A stretch of DNA of 64,000 nucleotides from Paraburkholderia ferrariae NBRC 106233 (GTDB taxonomy: Bacteria > Pseudomonadota > Gammaproteobacteria > Burkholderiales > Burkholderiaceae): NCBI RefSeq assembly GCF_000685035.1, contig NZ_BAYB01000012.1, positions 1 through 64,000 on the forward strand. Direction: 5' to 3'. Positions 38,763-47,351 of the stretch are shown here, in pieces. Position numbers and translations under genes: made by a program. Position 1 is the first letter of the stretch. Every line of letters starts with the position of its first letter. The notes beneath the pieces are model-generated. The model did no database searches and was not told where the DNA came from. It saw nothing but the letters and a program-made list of their open reading frames with translations.

Positions 38763-38779
38763 CGCCCCGACGTGGTGCA
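38763..38779. promoter_or_regulatory. NtrC-like binding site, distal
   Basis: CGCCCC-GACGT-GGTGCA matches the NtrC palindrome at 10 of 12 positions. Its centre lies 52 bases (about five helical turns) from the proximal site, so the two could hold NtrC dimers on one DNA face. It is just beyond the ureD stop. Confidence 0.55.
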
Positions 38780-38801
38780 TTACGACGCGCGAAGGGGTGG
38801 C

Positions 38802-39698
38802 TCAGGTGGTCCATAGACGCAGTGGTGTGGCTTCGACGCCATGCACGATGGGTCGCAGCGTGGTCCAGCAGCGCGTGAGCGCCTGCTGCAGCGGTTCCAT
38901 CGAGCGGGCCAGCACGCGCACCACCAGCACGCCCGGACAGACGCAGCTAGCGCCGCCGCGCAGCGCATCGTCGAATGGCAGGGTGGCCGCGAGTTCCTGT
39001 GCGAGGACATCGGTGCAGGCGGGGCCGCAGGCCCATAGCACGCCGAATGCCGGATAGCCGGCGAGCCCTTGCGGTGCGTCGCGCAGCGGATCGGCTGCGT
39101 CGATGAGCGCGCGTTCGAACCACAGCAGGTTGCTGCCCTCGGCACCATCGCGCGGCGACTGGACGATGCGTGCGACCGAGCGCAGCATGCCGGCGGACCA
39201 GCGCTCGCCCGCGGCCTGGCGGCCGAGTTGCACGGCGTCCCAGCCGATGGCCGTCGCGTTCGCACCGAGCGTGAGCGCGAATTCCAGCTCCGCGTGCGCG
39301 TGATCGAAGACGAGGTTGTTTTGCGGCAGCCAGTCGAGTTTCGCGCCTTCGCCCACGGCGATTGCAATGCGTTGCCGCGCCACGCGGCCGTTCGACTTGT
39401 ACCACTTGGTGGCGCCTGGCGTAGTCAGCACGGCATGCGTGTGGGCGCCGACGCTCACCTCGATGTCGAGCCGGTCGCCGCCCGCAATGCCTGCGGGGGG
39501 ATGCACGATTACCGCGTGGCAGATGGCGTTGCCTTCGGGGTAGAGCGGGCGTTGCACGCGCAGCGGCCCTTTATGCAGGCGATGGGCGAGCGTTGTACGG
39601 TCGCCGTGGCGCACGAAACCGAGTTCGAGGCGCGCGCGCCATTCCTGGGTTGTGGGGGTATGGGCGACGAGCGCCGAGTGATTTTCGTGAAGCGACAT
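38802..39698 (-). CDS. ureD: Urease accessory protein UreD
   Basis: 298-residue scaffold that binds apo-urease and, with UreF and UreG, channels nickel to the active site. Family features: [15 protein letters not shown] near 42-56, [15 protein letters not shown] near 63 and [12 protein letters not shown] near 90. It heads the ure block, directly after the long inverted repeat and its own likely sigma-70 promoter, and is separated from ureA by the sigma-54 control region. Confidence 0.95.
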   Translation of the reverse strand: MSLHENHSALVAHTPTTQEWRARLELGFVRHGDRTTLAHRLHKGPLRVQRPLYPEGNAICHAVIVHPPAGIAGGDRLDIEVSVGAHTHAVLTTPGATKWYKSNGRVARQRIAIAVGEGAKLDWLPQNNLVFDHAHAELEFALTLGANATAIGWDAVQLGRQAAGERWSAGMLRSVARIVQSPRDGAEGSNLLWFERALIDAADPLRDAPQGLAGYPAFGVLWACGPACTDVLAQELAATLPFDDALRGGASCVCPGVLVVRVLARSMEPLQQALTRCWTTLRPIVHGVEATPLRLWTT

Positions 39699-39793
39699 GC
39701 TGGAGGGGAACGGGGCTTTAGGGCGGGGGACAAGTCTTTTATCTCGCTTGTCAGCCGATTCGGCATGGGGTTCGCGCTGGTCGGATTCGTCCG

Positions 39794-39822
39794 AATATAG
39801 GTTTTTTGCTGTTGCCGTGCAA
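39794..39822 (-). promoter_or_regulatory. Candidate sigma-70 promoter of ureD
   Basis: On the - strand, TTGCAC (39822-39817), a 17-base spacer and TATATT (39799-39794) lie about 100 bases before the ureD start. Spacing is ideal and the -10 box matches five of six positions. The rest of the gap to 39905 holds T-rich DNA without a gene. Confidence 0.5.
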
Positions 39823-39905
39823 GATGGCCGTTGTTCGGTGGGGTGTCTTTCCCCTCTATTGGGGCGGGGTTTTTTGATTCTGGTTTGTGGGGCTTGTTTT
39901 TTTGT

Positions 39906-40454
39906 GCTTTTGGGGTTTCTTGTTGCCGTGGTGGTTTGCCTGGGTTGCCCCTGTGCGGGGCGGCACCTACTTTTCTTTGCAGCGGCAAAGAAAAGTAGGC
40001 AAAAGAAAGCCGCTTAAACCGCCAATGCCTGCCACCATTCTTCTCACACCATTATCGGTAGTGGCTCCGGGGCATCTGTCGCCTCGCACCCTCCAGCCTG
40101 GTGACAAAGGGCTCATTCATCCCGCTTCGCACTACGCGCTCTGCGGAAAGGTTTGCAAAGGACACCGAACTTTCTGTTGGGCATCGGGGTATGCATACCC
40201 CCGGTTTGGGTTATGCCCCTCGGGGCGCGTAGCGCCGCCGGAGGGATGAGCGCCTTGTCACTCCGGCGGACGGCGAGTGATGGCAGACGCCCCGGAGCCA
40301 CTACCCATAACGGCGAGTGGTCCACTGCGTCACACTGGCGGTTTAAGCGGCTTTCTTTTGCCTACTTTTCTTTGCCGCCGCAAAGAAAAGTAGGTGCCGC
40401 CCCGCACAGGGGCAACCCAGGCAAACCACCACGGCAACAAGAAACCCCAAAAGC
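39906..40454. repeat. 549-bp long inverted repeat element between ure and urt genes
   Basis: Two nearly identical 122-base arms (39906-40027 and 40333-40454) face each other with only a few mismatches. The inside also pairs imperfectly: 40052-40079 with 40282-40310, and 40101-40125 with 40240-40261, so almost the whole element can fold into one giant hairpin. Each arm contains its own palindrome, CCTACTTTTCTTTGC... ending GTAGG (39966-39999 and 40361-40394), and a 16-base perfect palindrome GGGGTATGCATACCCC (40186-40201) lies near the middle. No transposase is encoded. I recall similar CTACTTTTCTTTGC / CCGCCCCGCACAGGGGC sequences as dispersed repeats in Paraburkholderia genomes, so it is probably a MITE- or REP-like element. 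Confidence 0.9.
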
Positions 40455-40507
40455 AAAAAAAACTGCAAAAGCAAAAAAAAACTGCAAAAGCAAAAAGAAC
40501 AGCAAAA
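40453..40507. repeat. A-rich tandem repeat, three units of 18-19 bases
   Basis: Units GCAAAAAAAACTGCAAAA at 40453-40470, a 19-base variant at 40471-40489 and GCAAAAAGAACAGCAAAA at 40490-40507, just past the right arm of the inverted repeat and 12 bases beyond the urtE stop. On the - strand these give T-rich runs after urtE and may help end transcription. Confidence 0.8.
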
Positions 40508-40518
40508 TCCCCACCCCC

Positions 40519-41214
40519 TCAAACCGCAATTAACCCCCTAACCCCATCGGCATCCATATCCGCCCCTGCGCCCCCGGCAACAATCTCCCCGCGGCTCATC
40601 ACCCAGTAGCGATCGGCAATCGCCTTGGCAAAATCGTAGTACTGCTCAACGAGCAGCACAGTCATCTGCATCTCCTCCACGAGCTGGCGCAGCGTCCTCC
40701 CGATGTCCTGGATGATCGAAGGCTGAATGCCCTCGGTCGGTTCGTCGAGAATCAGAAGCCTCGGTTCGCTCATAAGAGCGCGCCCGATCGCGAGCTGCTG
40801 CTGCTGGCCGCCCGAAAGATCGCCGCCGCGTCTTGCCTTCATGTCCTCCAGCACGGGAAAGAGCCGGTAGATATGCTCGGGCACCTTCGAAGGCGCCCGC
40901 TTCTTGCTGGCCGCGCCCACAAGCAGGTTTTCTTCCACGCTCAGCCGGGGAAAAATATCGCGCCCCTGGGGCACATAGGCAAGCCCATGCGCGACGCGCG
41001 ACCACGTAGGCAGTTTCGTGAGCACCTGCTCGTTCCAGGCGATGGCGCCGCTCTTCGTCGGCACCACGCCCATCAGGCAGCGCAGCAGCGTGGTCTTGCC
41101 CACGCCGTTGCGCCCGAGCAGCACGGTAAGCTGGCCTTCGGGCACCGTCATCGAGACGTTGCGCAGAATGTGGCTGCCGCCGTAGTACTGGTTCAGCGAG
41201 TCGATAGTCAGCAT
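40519..41214 (-). CDS. urtE: Urea ABC transporter ATP-binding protein UrtE
   Basis: 231-residue LivF-type ATPase of the urea importer. Walker A GRNGVGKTT near residue 34, signature LSGGQQQQLAIGRALM near 134 and Walker B LLILDEPTEGIQP near 153 are intact. Gene order urtABCDE next to urease identifies the substrate as urea rather than a branched-chain amino acid. Last gene of the urt operon, 69 bases after urtD. Confidence 0.94.
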   Translation of the reverse strand: MLTIDSLNQYYGGSHILRNVSMTVPEGQLTVLLGRNGVGKTTLLRCLMGVVPTKSGAIAWNEQVLTKLPTWSRVAHGLAYVPQGRDIFPRLSVEENLLVGAASKKRAPSKVPEHIYRLFPVLEDMKARRGGDLSGGQQQQLAIGRALMSEPRLLILDEPTEGIQPSIIQDIGRTLRQLVEEMQMTVLLVEQYYDFAKAIADRYWVMSRGEIVAGGAGADMDADGVRGLIAV

Positions 41215-41283
41215 GTCGATGCCTGCTTTTACCTGTTGATGCCTGTTAGTGCTGTCTTTGCGAGGTCCTGCCGCCAGTCTTGC

Positions 41284-42189
41284 CTAGCGTCCCAGGTACG
41301 ATTCGATCACCGCTTCTTCGCGTTTGACCGCGTCGAGCGTGCCTTCGGCCAGCACGCTGCCTTCGGCCATCACGGTCACGCGGCCGGTTTCGCCAGCGAG
41401 CGCCGCGACGAACTCCATGTCGTGCTCGACCACCATCATCGAGCAGCCGCCGCGCAGCCGGTTCAGGAGCGCCGCGAGTTCCATGGTTTCGTCGTCGGTC
41501 ATGCCCGCCGCCGGTTCGTCGAGCAGCAGCAGGGCGGGCTGCTGCATCAGCAGCATGCCGATCTCGAGCCGCTGTTTCTGGCCGTGCGAGAGTTCGCCCG
41601 CGAGTCGCCGCGCGTCGCCCTCCAGCCGGATCACCTCGAGCGTTTCTTCGATCTTTGCCTGCGCTTCGCGGCCGAGGCGCGCGCGCAGCGAGGCGAACCA
41701 GCCCTTGTCCGCCTTCATCGCGAGTTCGAGGTTCTCCCACACGGGGTGCTGCTCGAACACCGTAGGCTTCTGAAACTTGCGGCCAATCCCGGCGCGTGCA
41801 ATCGCAGGCTCGTTCATGCGCGTGAGGTCGAGCGTCTGACCGAGGAATACCTTGCCCGAATCGGGTTCGGTCTTGCCCGTGATGACATCCATCATCGTCG
41901 TCTTGCCCGCGCCGTTCGGGCCGATCACGCAGCGCAGCTCGCCCACGTCGATCGAGAGCGTGAGCTTGTTGAGTGCGCGAAAGCCGTCGAAGCTCACCGT
42001 CACGTCTTCCAGATAGAGGATCGTGCCGTGCGAGGTGTCGATCGCGCCGGGTTCGACCACATGCCCCAGTCCGGCGACGCCGGAAAGCGTGAGTTCGTCG
42101 TGCTCGCCTGCGTTGTCGAAGGGGTTGTGGCCCAGCGGGTCGTGCAATATTGCGTGTCCGTTCATGCGCGCCTCGTGTTCCGGCTTCAT
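41284..42189 (-). CDS. urtD: Urea ABC transporter ATP-binding protein UrtD
   Basis: 301-residue LivG-type ATPase. Walker A GPNGAGKTT near 90, signature LSHGQKQRLEIGMLL near 200 and Walker B LLLLDEPAAGM near 221. The first 55 residues are an extra, acidic, His-containing extension before the ATPase domain; most UrtD proteins are nearer 250 residues. I choose the ATG at 42189 because it overlaps the urtC stop (ATGA) and has GGGAG upstream; the ATG at 42165 would remove 8 residues. Confidence 0.93.
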   Translation of the reverse strand: MKPEHEARMNGHAILHDPLGHNPFDNAGEHDELTLSGVAGLGHVVEPGAIDTSHGTILYLEDVTVSFDGFRALNKLTLSIDVGELRCVIGPNGAGKTTMMDVITGKTEPDSGKVFLGQTLDLTRMNEPAIARAGIGRKFQKPTVFEQHPVWENLELAMKADKGWFASLRARLGREAQAKIEETLEVIRLEGDARRLAGELSHGQKQRLEIGMLLMQQPALLLLDEPAAGMTDDETMELAALLNRLRGGCSMMVVEHDMEFVAALAGETGRVTVMAEGSVLAEGTLDAVKREEAVIESYLGR

Positions 42190-43406
42190 GTTTTGCGGGC
42201 TCCCTTCGTTCCGTGCGTCCCCGTCGTGCCCTTCATCCGCTTCAGGGCAAGCTCGACGAGGCCCATGATCCCGTTGGGCAGCAACAGCGGGACGAGCACG
42301 AAGATCAGGCCGAGGAAGAACAGCCAGTATTCGGCGAAGTAGGCGGTGAAGAAGCTCTTCGCGCCATTCACGGCGAAGGCGCCGATGATGGGGCCGATGA
42401 GCGTGCCGCGTCCGCCCACGGCCACCCAGATCGCCATTTCGATGGAGTTGCCGGGCGACATCTCGCTCGGGTTGATGATGCCCACCTGCGGCACGTAGAG
42501 CGCGCCCGCGATGCCGCACAGGATGGCCGAAACGGTCCACACGAAAAGCTTGTAGCCAAGCGGGCTGTAGCCGAGGAACATGAGGCGCGTTTCGCCGTCG
42601 CGCACGGCGGTCACGACGCGGCCGAGCTTCGAGGTGACGATCGCGCGCGCCGCGAGAAAGGCCAGCACGAGCGCGGCGAACGTCATGAGAAACAGCACGG
42701 TGCGCGTACCGGGATGCGTGATGGGAAAGCCCGCGATGCGCTTGAAGTCCGTGAAGCCGTTGTTGCCGCCGAAGCCCGTTTCGTTGCGGTAGAAGAGCAG
42801 CATGGCCGCGAAGGTCGTGGCCTGCGTGATGATGGAGAGGTACACGCCTTTCACGCGCGAGCGGAACGTGAAGAAGCCGAACACCCAGGCCACCACGGCG
42901 GGCACGAGCACCACGAGCGCGAGTGCATACCCGAGATGCTGGGTGCCTTCCCAGTACCACGGCAGCCGGTGCCAGTTCAGGAACACCATGAAGTCGGGCA
43001 GGTCGCTGCCGTACACGCTGTCGTGGCCGATCTCGCGCATCAGGTACATGCCGATGGCGTAGCCGCCCAGCGCGAAGAAAAGGCCGTGGCCGAGGCTCAG
43101 GACGCCGCAGTAGCCCCACACGAGATCGAGCGCGAGCGCGGCAATCGCATAGCACATGAACTTGCCGGCGAGCGTCATCGAGTAGGCCGAGAGGTGGAGC
43201 GCGCTGGATTGCGGCAGCACCAGCGCGCACAGCGGCACGCCCACCCCGATGGCGAGAATGAGCGCGACGAGCGCGAGCCACGCGCCGCGCGAGAGCAGCG
43301 GCGGCCGCGCGGGCAGGCCGAGCGCGAACGTTTCGGGGTCGTCGCCGTGCCGCGGCGTGGGCGCGCCATAGGGCGCGTGGGCGGTGTCATGGGTGGCGAT
43401 GGTCAT
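42186..43406 (-). CDS. urtC: Urea ABC transporter permease UrtC
   Basis: 406-residue LivM-type inner-membrane permease with about ten helices; LDLVWGYCGVLSLGHGLFFA near 92 is a family signature. It forms the membrane channel with UrtB. Ends overlap urtD and it starts one base after the urtB stop, so the five genes are one tightly packed operon. Confidence 0.95.
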   Translation of the reverse strand: MTIATHDTAHAPYGAPTPRHGDDPETFALGLPARPPLLSRGAWLALVALILAIGVGVPLCALVLPQSSALHLSAYSMTLAGKFMCYAIAALALDLVWGYCGVLSLGHGLFFALGGYAIGMYLMREIGHDSVYGSDLPDFMVFLNWHRLPWYWEGTQHLGYALALVVLVPAVVAWVFGFFTFRSRVKGVYLSIITQATTFAAMLLFYRNETGFGGNNGFTDFKRIAGFPITHPGTRTVLFLMTFAALVLAFLAARAIVTSKLGRVVTAVRDGETRLMFLGYSPLGYKLFVWTVSAILCGIAGALYVPQVGIINPSEMSPGNSIEMAIWVAVGGRGTLIGPIIGAFAVNGAKSFFTAYFAEYWLFFLGLIFVLVPLLLPNGIMGLVELALKRMKGTTGTHGTKGARKT

Positions 43407-43407
43407 C

Positions 43408-45027
43408 TCATGCCTCCGCGCTGCGGCCCTTCAAGGCGAACAGCCCCTGCGGACGCTTCTGGATGAACAGCACGATCAGCACGAGCACCGCGATCTTTGC
43501 AAGCACGGCCCCCCAGAACGGTTCGATGGCCTTGCTGATGAGCCCGAGCCCGAAGCCGCCGATCACGGTGCCCGCGATCTGGCCCACGCCGCCCAGCACC
43601 ACGGCCATGAACGAATCGATGATGTAGCTCTGGCCGAGGTCCGGCCCGACGTTGCCGATCTGCGAGAGCGCGCAGCCGCCGAGTCCCGCGATGCCGGCGC
43701 CGAACGCGAACGCCCAGGCATCGACGCGCGCGGTGCGCACGCCCACGCACGCCGCCATGCGGCGGTTCTGCGTGACGGCGCGCACGAAGAGGCCAAGGCG
43801 CGTTTTCGTGAGCACGGCCCACGCAATGCCCACCACGATCAGCGAGAACGCAAGAATCGCGATCCGGTTGTACGGCAGGATGAGGCTCTGCATGACGGTC
43901 ACGCCGCCGCTCATCCACGAGGGATTTTCCACTTCCACGTTTTGCGCGCCGAAGATCGTGCGCGTGGCCTGAATCAGGATCAGGCTGATGCCGAAGGTGG
44001 TGAGCAGCGTTTCGAGCGGCCGCCCATAGAGATGGCGGATCACGAGGCGCTCGATCACGGCGCCCACCAGCGCGGCGGCGACGAACGACACGGGAATGGC
44101 GAAGAGCGGATACCAGTCGAACGCGCCGGGCGCGTAGCGCTGCACGAGCGTTTGCACGACATAGGTGGCGTAGGCGCCGATCATGAGGAACTCGCCGTGC
44201 GCCATGTTGATGACGCCGATGAGGCCGTACGTGATGGCGAGGCCGAGCGCGGCGAGCAGCAGCACGCTGCCGAGCGAGAGACCGGCGAACAGCGTGCCGA
44301 GGATTTCGTTGCGGCGCTGGATCGAATCGAGCGCATTGATGCCGTTCTGCGCGGCGGCGCGCACGCGCGCGTCGGGCTCGGCCCAGGCGCCGGCGGCGGT
44401 CTTCGCGACGAGCGGGCGCAGCAGTTCGTACATGTCGAGATCGTGGCGCGCGGCCACGAGCTTCGCGGCTTCGAGCCGGATGGCGGCGTCGGGGTTGTGC
44501 AGCGCGGTCATCGCCCAGAGCGTGTCGAGGCGGCGCTTGAGCGTGGGGTCGGTTTCCTTCGCGCGGGCCGCGTCGATCATCGGCTTCATCGACGGGTCGG
44601 GGTTCTTCAGGAGCGCCGCAACGGCGGCGCGCCGCGTTTCGAGGTCGGGCGAGTCCAGTTGCAGGCCCGAGATCGCGCCGGCCACCTTCGAGCGCAGCAG
44701 GTTGTTGAGCGTGACGGGCTGGGCCGACTGCGCCACGTCGGCGGCAACGGGTTTGCCCGTGATCGCGTCGCGTGCGGTGTCGCCGTCCTGCAGGAGCACT
44801 TCGCCCGCGTCGGTGGCGGTCACGTCGTCGTTGGCGAGCGCCTTGAGCAGGGCGAGCGAGGCGGCGTCGCGCGTGGCGATGAGCTTGTCGATGGCCGCGG
44901 ACTTGGCGTCGAAGTCGTCGCCGCCAAGCGGTGTCACGTCGGTGGCATCGAGCGCGAACGCGGCGTGGCTGGCGCACCCAAGCCATGCGAACACGGCCAG
45001 CGTGCGCAGAAAGGGGCGGAATTTCAT
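43408..45027 (-). CDS. urtB: Urea ABC transporter permease UrtB
   Basis: 539-residue protein. A signal peptide (1-25) and an Ala-rich helical-repeat periplasmic domain (about 26-235) precede the LivH-type permease (LFAGLSLGSVLLLAALGLAI near 248; about eight helices). The extra N-terminal domain is normal for UrtB and separates it from LivH. It lies 82 bases after urtA. Confidence 0.95.
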   Translation of the reverse strand: MKFRPFLRTLAVFAWLGCASHAAFALDATDVTPLGGDDFDAKSAAIDKLIATRDAASLALLKALANDDVTATDAGEVLLQDGDTARDAITGKPVAADVAQSAQPVTLNNLLRSKVAGAISGLQLDSPDLETRRAAVAALLKNPDPSMKPMIDAARAKETDPTLKRRLDTLWAMTALHNPDAAIRLEAAKLVAARHDLDMYELLRPLVAKTAAGAWAEPDARVRAAAQNGINALDSIQRRNEILGTLFAGLSLGSVLLLAALGLAITYGLIGVINMAHGEFLMIGAYATYVVQTLVQRYAPGAFDWYPLFAIPVSFVAAALVGAVIERLVIRHLYGRPLETLLTTFGISLILIQATRTIFGAQNVEVENPSWMSGGVTVMQSLILPYNRIAILAFSLIVVGIAWAVLTKTRLGLFVRAVTQNRRMAACVGVRTARVDAWAFAFGAGIAGLGGCALSQIGNVGPDLGQSYIIDSFMAVVLGGVGQIAGTVIGGFGLGLISKAIEPFWGAVLAKIAVLVLIVLFIQKRPQGLFALKGRSAEA

Positions 45028-45109
45028 GGGCAGGACCTGAAAAGGCGACCGGATGGATCATGTGGACGCGGCCGGCGGGCCGCGTCCTTGCGAGGCCAGG
45101 TGGGCTGAC

Positions 45110-46408
45110 TCAGGCCACGCGGCGGCGGCGCAGGAAGTCGGGAATCGACGACACCACATCCGGCTTGCCCTTGTCGCCGGGGATGTACGGGCTCCACGGC
45201 TGGGCGCGGATGGTCGTCCTGGTCCGCCACACCACGTTGAACTGGCCGTCGGCGCGCACTTCGCCGATCATCACCGGCTTCCACAGATGGTGATTGCCGT
45301 CCATCTTGAGCGTGTAGCCGCTCGGCGCCGCGAACTCCTGACCGATCATCGCGACGCGCACCTTGTCCACATCGGTGCTCTTCGCCTTCTCCACGGCCTG
45401 CTTCCACATGTGGATGCCCACGAAGGTCGCTTCCATCGGGTCGTTGGTCACGCGCTTGCTGCCGCCGGGCAGGTTGTTCTTCTTCACCCAGTCGGCGAAC
45501 ATCGCCTTGAACTTCGTGTTCTCGGGGTTGCGCAGCGACATGAAGTAGTTCCATGCCGCGAGATTGCCCACGAGCGGTTTCGTGTCGATGCCGCGCAGTT
45601 CTTCCTCGCCCACCGAGAACGCGACCACGGGCACGTCGGTGGCCTTCAGCCCCTGGTTGCCGAGCTCCTTGTAGAACGGCACGTTCGAATCGCCGTTGAT
45701 GGTCGAGATCACGCAGGTCTTGCCGCTTTGCGAGAAGGTCTTGATGTTGGCGACGATGGTCTGATAGTCGCTGTGGCCGAACGGTGTGTAGACCTCCTGA
45801 ATATCGGCGTCCTGGACGCCCTTGGCGTTGAGGAAGGCGCGCAGGATCTTGTTGGTCGTGCGCGGGTAGACGTAGTCGGTGCCGAGCAGGAAGAAGCGCT
45901 TCGCGCCGCCGCCTTCGTTGCTCATCAGGTATTCCGTGGCGGGAATGGCCTGCTGGTTCGGCGCGGCGCCCGTGTAGAACACGTTGCGCGACATCTCCTC
46001 GCCTTCGTACTGCACGGGGTAGTAGAGCAGGCCGTTCAGTTCCTCGAACACGGGCAGCACCGACTTGCGCGACACCGAAGTCCAGCAGCCGAACACGGCG
46101 GCGACCTTGTCCTGGGTGAGGAGCTGGCGCGCCTTTTCGGCGAAGAGCGGCCAGTTGGAGGCCGGGTCCACCACCACCGGTTCGATCTGGCGTCCCATCA
46201 CGCCGCCCTTCGCGTTGATGTCGGCGAAGGTCATGAGCGCCGTATCCTTGAGCGAAGTTTCCGAAATCGCCATCGTGCCCGAGAGCGAATGCAGCACGCC
46301 AACCTTGATCGGCCCGCTGCCGGTATCGGCGTGTGCGAACGGTATGCGTCCCGCTACCGCGAGCGCGCCGGACATCGTCCCCAGTTTCAACAGACTACGA
46401 CGTTTCAT
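45110..46408 (-). CDS. urtA: Urea ABC transporter substrate-binding protein UrtA
   Basis: 432-residue periplasmic urea-binding protein. The N-terminus MKRRSLLKLG has a twin-arginine-like motif before the hydrophobic stretch, so export may be by Tat. The mature part starts around PIKVGVLHSLSGTMAISE, the usual opening of UrtA/AmiC-type binding proteins; GCWTSVSRKSVLPVFEE near 140 and LLYYPVQYEGEE near 160 are typical of UrtA. The ATG at 46408 follows AAGGGGAA; an in-frame start at 46507 would add 33 residues with no signal. First gene of the urt operon, preceded by a sigma-54 promoter. Confidence 0.96.
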   Translation of the reverse strand: MKRRSLLKLGTMSGALAVAGRIPFAHADTGSGPIKVGVLHSLSGTMAISETSLKDTALMTFADINAKGGVMGRQIEPVVVDPASNWPLFAEKARQLLTQDKVAAVFGCWTSVSRKSVLPVFEELNGLLYYPVQYEGEEMSRNVFYTGAAPNQQAIPATEYLMSNEGGGAKRFFLLGTDYVYPRTTNKILRAFLNAKGVQDADIQEVYTPFGHSDYQTIVANIKTFSQSGKTCVISTINGDSNVPFYKELGNQGLKATDVPVVAFSVGEEELRGIDTKPLVGNLAAWNYFMSLRNPENTKFKAMFADWVKKNNLPGGSKRVTNDPMEATFVGIHMWKQAVEKAKSTDVDKVRVAMIGQEFAAPSGYTLKMDGNHHLWKPVMIGEVRADGQFNVVWRTRTTIRAQPWSPYIPGDKGKPDVVSSIPDFLRRRRVA

Positions 46409-46850
46409 TAAGTTCCCCTTGACGGTGGGAGGGTAAGTCGCGGATACGGCGCATGTGGTTACGCGCCGCCCCTTGTTATGGCCTGTCTTGCGCGTCTCTT
46501 TCTGCAAGCGCTGTGCCAGTTGTGAAAACGGCTTGCGAATATGCGTGGTGCCTGCGCATCAAGGCAGCGGCGTGACGGCGCGGCCGTGCGACGGCCCTCG
46601 CCCGCAGGCGAAACTGGTGCACGAAGGCGCATGTTCGGGCGCTTTGCATCGTCTCAGTGCGTTCGGGCGTGCGATCACGCGCGCCGATGCGCCAAGGTGT
46701 GGCAGCCGATGCATCGAAGCGCATGCAGGTGCCTGAAAGGTGCGGGCGCTGCACCCTTGTGTACGTTTTGCGGGGGGCGCTGGCGCTGCGCAAGGCGCAG
46801 GAGAGAGGGAGGGGGAAGGGGAGCGACGCGTCGAGCGAAACCGCGCGCTT
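46409..46850. promoter_or_regulatory. urtA upstream region
   Basis: About 440 bases between urtA and the rhodanese terminator with no supportable gene. It holds the sigma-54 promoter at 46503-46518. TGGTGC half-sites at 46546-46551 and 46615-46620 could bind an enhancer protein, but neither has a good second half in the NtrC arrangement. An inverted repeat GGTGC-N7-GCACC lies at 46739-46755. Confidence 0.5.
46503..46518 (-). promoter_or_regulatory. Sigma-54 promoter of urtABCDE
   Basis: The - strand reads TGGCACAGCGCTTGCA, a perfect match in sequence and spacing to TGGCAC-N5-TTGCA, about 95 bases before the urtA start. It agrees with control of urea uptake by nitrogen limitation and matches the promoter in front of ureA. 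Confidence 0.87.
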
Positions 46851-46884
46851 AAAAAGCAAAAGGGCGCGGCATGGACCGCGCCCT
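46851..46884 (-). terminator. Rho-independent terminator after the rhodanese gene
   Basis: On the - strand, stem GGGCGCGG / CCGCGCCC with a six-base loop is followed by TTTTGCTTTTT. It lies about 70 bases beyond the rhodanese stop and ends the pcm-rhodanese transcript. Confidence 0.85.
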
Positions 46885-46951
46885 TCTTCAGGAGCCATCA
46901 ATCAAGCGTAACTGGCCGGCGGGCGCGTGGCCGCGACAGCCTTGCCGCCGG

Positions 46952-47275
46952 TCAGTAAGTGGGCACCTTGGGATCGACCTGGCGCGACCACGCGTCAATC
47001 CCGCCTTGCAGGTTGAACACCTTCGTAAAGCCGCGCGATTCGAGGAACATCGCCACCTGGGCGCTGCGGCCGCCGTGGTGGCACACGCAGACGATCTGCG
47101 CCTCGTCATCGAGTTCTTCGCTGCGTGCGGGGATTTCGCGCATGGGGATCGACACGCAGCCGGCGATCTTCGCCGTCTCGATCTCCCAGGGCTCGCGCAC
47201 GTCGAGCAGGACAGGGGCGGCACGCGAGGAATCGGCGAGCCATTCGGCAAGGGCGGGAGCGGTCAGATTCTGCAT
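46952..47275 (-). CDS. Single-domain rhodanese-like sulfurtransferase
   Basis: 107-residue GlpE-type rhodanese. VLLDVREPWE near 22-31 and the active loop CHHGGRSA, with nucleophile Cys65, show an intact catalytic site. It would carry persulfide sulfur in the cytoplasm; no signal peptide is seen. Start is the ATG at 47275; the frame runs open upstream to 47422 but overlaps non-coding DNA. It follows the pcm-like gene by 76 bases on the same strand. Acceptor unknown. Confidence 0.88.
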   Translation of the reverse strand: MQNLTAPALAEWLADSSRAAPVLLDVREPWEIETAKIAGCVSIPMREIPARSEELDDEAQIVCVCHHGGRSAQVAMFLESRGFTKVFNLQGGIDAWSRQVDPKVPTY

Positions 47276-47351
47276 GGAAAACTCGAAGTCGTGAAAAGGC
47301 TGGGCCGGGTAGAACGTGCCGCCCGGCGGCCGGCGCGCGCCGGGACGTATC

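Noticed and set aside
39906..40454. Insertion sequence or CRISPR array at the long inverted repeat
   Set aside because: There is no transposase gene, and the repeats are two facing arms rather than regularly spaced direct repeats.
46739..46755. GGTGC-N7-GCACC inverted repeat as an NtrC site for urtA
   Set aside because: The half-sites are in the opposite order to the NtrC palindrome, and it lies over 200 bases from the sigma-54 promoter.
46541..46911. Several small + strand frames upstream of urtA
   Set aside because: They overlap the sigma-54 control region and the rhodanese terminator and show no protein family features.
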